Source of the DNA: an uncultured Anaerobutyricum sp.
GTDB taxonomy: Bacteria > Bacillota > Clostridia > Lachnospirales > Lachnospiraceae
Assembly (NCBI RefSeq): GCF_934307085.1
Contig: NZ_CAKRCF010000002.1
Location: forward strand, 1 to 64,000
DNA length: 64,000 nucleotides
Direction of reading: 5' to 3'
The position numbers and the translations under genes were made by a program. Position 1 is the first letter of the stretch. The number at the start of each line of letters is the position of its first letter. Under the pieces are notes generated by a model. That model worked only from the letters and a program-made list of their open reading frames with translations, made no database searches and was not told where the DNA came from. This document shows positions 62,552 to 64,000 of the stretch, one piece after another.

Positions 62552-62818
62552 TCTTCTTCCTCCTACTTTCCCTGTGCCGTACTGACTTCCGACATTCGAA
62601 CAGTGTATCTATCTTCATTTATCATGGGTACTTGAGGATTCCCCTTCGCAACCCATAGTCAACAACTCATTATAGCAAAACCTATACCTCTTTTCAAGAA
62701 AAATCTTATTTCTTTACTTATCTTTCTTTATTATTTCTCTACTAACACTCTTCTATCCTCTTTAATTCCAGTTAGCATTTTAGGAGTCTGCCTATTGCAG
62801 AACACTCAAAAAGCTATG

Positions 62819-63109
62819 CTACTTTTCTCCTACCTCTTCGATATATTTCAAAAAACGGATACAATCTGCTATTCCACAAAAATAGCTTTCTGTAGCATAC
62901 TCTGCTTCTGCTGCACTTTGTGCCTCAAAAGCTTCTTCAATAACTTCTCTTTGCTCTGCTGTCAGATTCAGCGTATCTAATCTGGCATATGCCTTCTCTT
63001 CCTCTCTGACCAAACGTCGATAAGCTTCTGAATTCTTACGAAAATCAGCCATATTCTCATTACGAAAATGGTCTAGGGTCAGACGAAGTCTCTCTTCCCA
63101 TGAATTCAT
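62819..63109 (-). CDS. Small helical protein, unknown function
   Basis: 96 residues from the ATG at 63109, which has a GAGGGA site; a TTG lies 5 codons earlier. It is entirely helical and charged, beginning MNSWEERLRLTLDHFRNENM. There is one Cys pair near FCGIADCIRFL. It has no signal or membrane segment, and no family is recognised. A palindrome CACATATT/AATATGTG at 63202-63220 lies upstream and could be an operator. The rest of 63110-63377 shows no gene. Confidence 0.6.
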   Translation of the reverse strand: MNSWEERLRLTLDHFRNENMADFRKNSEAYRRLVREEEKAYARLDTLNLTAEQREVIEEAFEAQSAAEAEYATESYFCGIADCIRFLKYIEEVGEK

Positions 63110-63377
63110 AACATTTTCCCTCAATGTTCCCCTGCCTTTCTGCCTAAGACATTACATAAAAATAGAAGTCCCAATTGTCTCTACTTCCTCATCTTGACTC
63201 CCACATATTAAAAATATGTGAACACAGCAAAAGCATATCACAGCCTTTGTTCCGTGTCAATATTTTACTTTGAATAATTATTTTTACTTATAATTACTTA
63301 ATTAGTAAAATCTTTGCATAATATCTCTACCTAACATTATAATATCCACTTTTAACAAATAAAATCCAAAATATTCA

Positions 63378-63406
63378 TTGACAGAATTGTTAAAATCCTT
63401 TATACT
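63378..63406 (+). promoter_or_regulatory. Promoter of the SRP RNA gene
   Basis: A consensus -35 TTGACA (63378-63383) and TATACT (63401-63406) are spaced by exactly 17 bases. The expected start is about 63413, matching the RNA 5' end. Confidence 0.85.
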
Positions 63407-63413
63407 GATATTT

Positions 63414-63682
63414 ACCGTGCAGCTGGGAATTTAGCGGCGTCCTGTACCTGAAATCCGCTATAGCAGGAGTGATGGTCAGTCTCGGATGTCTTATTGGTGG
63501 AGCTGCCCTTTATAAGTGGTGTTGACAATTGGGTCTCGCGCAACAGGAACCTCTGAACCGTGTCAGGTCGGGAACGGAGCAGCACTAAGGAGTTTCTCCT
63601 GTGTGCCGTGAGGGTGCCTGGTTCGAGCTAACTGTAGAGGTAACGTCTGTTGGTAAGCATACAAAGCTGACCGCACGGTTTT
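63414..63682 (+). ncRNA. ffs: Signal recognition particle RNA, large Gram-positive type
   Basis: About 269 bases. The closing stem ACCGTGC/GCACGGT joins 63414 with 63679. The Ffh-binding domain IV is clear at about 63555-63600 (GTGTCAGGTCGGGAACGGAG, then CAGCACTAAG). The 5' part would form the Alu domain (helices 1-5) as in the B. subtilis scRNA. A perfect sigma A promoter precedes it. It lies beside the tRNA adenosine deaminase gene, as in Bacilli, but dnaX is 41 kb away and not next to it. Confidence 0.93.
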
Positions 63683-63710
63683 AATAATTCGATTTTTATA
63701 TTCACATATT

Positions 63711-63768
63711 AGAAAGCGTCATGATAATGAAGATTATTCTTATAAATCTCATTATCATGACGCTTTCT
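63711..63768. terminator. Bidirectional terminator between ffs and tadA
   Basis: A perfect 20-bp stem (63711-63730 with 63749-63768, AGAAAGCGTCATGATAATGA) lies between the convergent SRP RNA and deaminase genes and can end both. Confidence 0.8.
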
Positions 63769-63830
63769 TAATATTATAGTATTACATAAACAGTATCTAA
63801 CTTTCATTTATACTGCCTCTTACCTGCTTT

Positions 63831-64000
63831 TTATTTATTTTTCTCGACTTGTGCCTGCTCTTCTTTTTTCCTTTTCTTTTTTTCTTTTTGAATTTCTCTT
63901 AATTTTCTAAAAAATGCAGACAACATTTCAGAACATTCATCTTGAAGAACGCCCCTCTCCACTTCTACCTGGTGATTAAATTCCTGCATCTCAAGGAGAT
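63831..64000 (-). CDS. tadA: tRNA-specific adenosine deaminase, C-terminal part
   Basis: Only the last 55 or so codons are in the window. They read EMQEFNHQVEVERGVLQDE, then CSEMLSAFFRKLREIQKEKK and a basic tail ending VEKNK. The pattern of NHxVEVxxGVLxxEC and FFRxLR is the C-terminus of TadA, the enzyme that makes inosine at the wobble position of tRNA-Arg. The catalytic HAE and PCxxC motifs lie beyond the edge. The Lys/Glu-rich tail is longer than usual. Confidence 0.88.
   Translation of the reverse strand, partial: LLEMQEFNHQVEVERGVLQDECSEMLSAFFRKLREIQKEKKKRKKEEQAQVEKNK

Noticed and set aside
62552-62818. T-box leader upstream of the lysyl-tRNA synthetase gene
   Set aside because: A short ATGGGT/ACCCAT hairpin is present, but the conserved AGGGTGGNACCGCG antiterminator sequence is not visible on the minus strand.

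Overview
The window is AT-rich DNA from an endospore-forming, anaerobic Firmicute, most likely a Lachnospiraceae member (Clostridia). The evidence is a spore gene set spread along it (spoIIR, a gerA-type germination operon, the SpoIVA partner SipL, a CotS-like kinase-fold protein, bofA, a short alpha/beta-type SASP), families typical of that group (DUF1934, DUF815, DUF5702, DUF6382-FHA, DUF1002), a large SRP RNA of the Gram-positive kind, and a tRNA gene without an encoded CCA end. A butyrate producer of the Anaerobutyricum/Eubacterium hallii type would fit, but this is a guess from gene content. No prophage, insertion sequence, CRISPR array or rRNA is visible.

Layout. 0.2-4.3 kb: class III aminotransferase and iron alcohol dehydrogenase with a PucR-type regulator, probably catabolism of GABA or a similar amine. 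4.3-8.9 kb: ddl, a secreted lethal-factor-like metallopeptidase, a transglutaminase-fold lipoprotein and spoIIR. 9-12.6 kb: gerAA and an unusual gerAB-gerAC fusion. 12.7-14.4 kb: ispE-gntR. 14.7-20.3 kb: sipL, a PrcB-like lipoprotein, cca and a CotS-like gene. 20.4-24.4 kb: dnaX-ebfC-recR-pfkA. 24.6-35.2 kb: one long minus-strand tight-adherence (Tad/Flp) pilus locus of ten genes that also holds an FHA protein and a rhomboid protease. 35.4-40.5 kb: bofA, DUF1002, YfhO, a glycosyltransferase and a 59-residue leader gene. 40.6-47.5 kb: a candidate small RNA, SASP, the DUF815 ATPase pair, pepF and a secreted transglutaminase protein. 47.6-51.3 kb: tRNA-Leu and a tpiA-dhaM-dhaK-dhaL operon for dihydroxyacetone. 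51.5-59.7 kb: a trigger-factor-like lipoprotein, an ABC-ATPase, a secreted C39-like protein, topB and a HAD hydrolase. 59.8-64 kb: a cysteine-motif protein, a class I lysyl-tRNA synthetase with a C-terminal tRNA-binding domain, SRP RNA and the end of tRNA adenosine deaminase.

Three things run across the window. Short intergenic elements with inverted ends (consensus close to AGAGYGTGTTTGAAAAATGCT) recur about ten times, as solo ends, ~80-bp forms and ~120-150-bp forms with an inner hairpin. Two intergenic regions 26 kb apart (14.6 and 40.6 kb) share the layout of a short structured RNA gene. The pieces of the Bacillus subtilis tadA-scr-dnaX-yaaK-recR-bofA neighbourhood are all present but split into three blocks.

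I found no clearly unprecedented defence or mobile system. The most unusual items are the GerAB-GerAC fusion, the Tad locus with FHA, rhomboid and degenerate TadZ components, the class I LysRS fusion and the paired small-RNA candidates.
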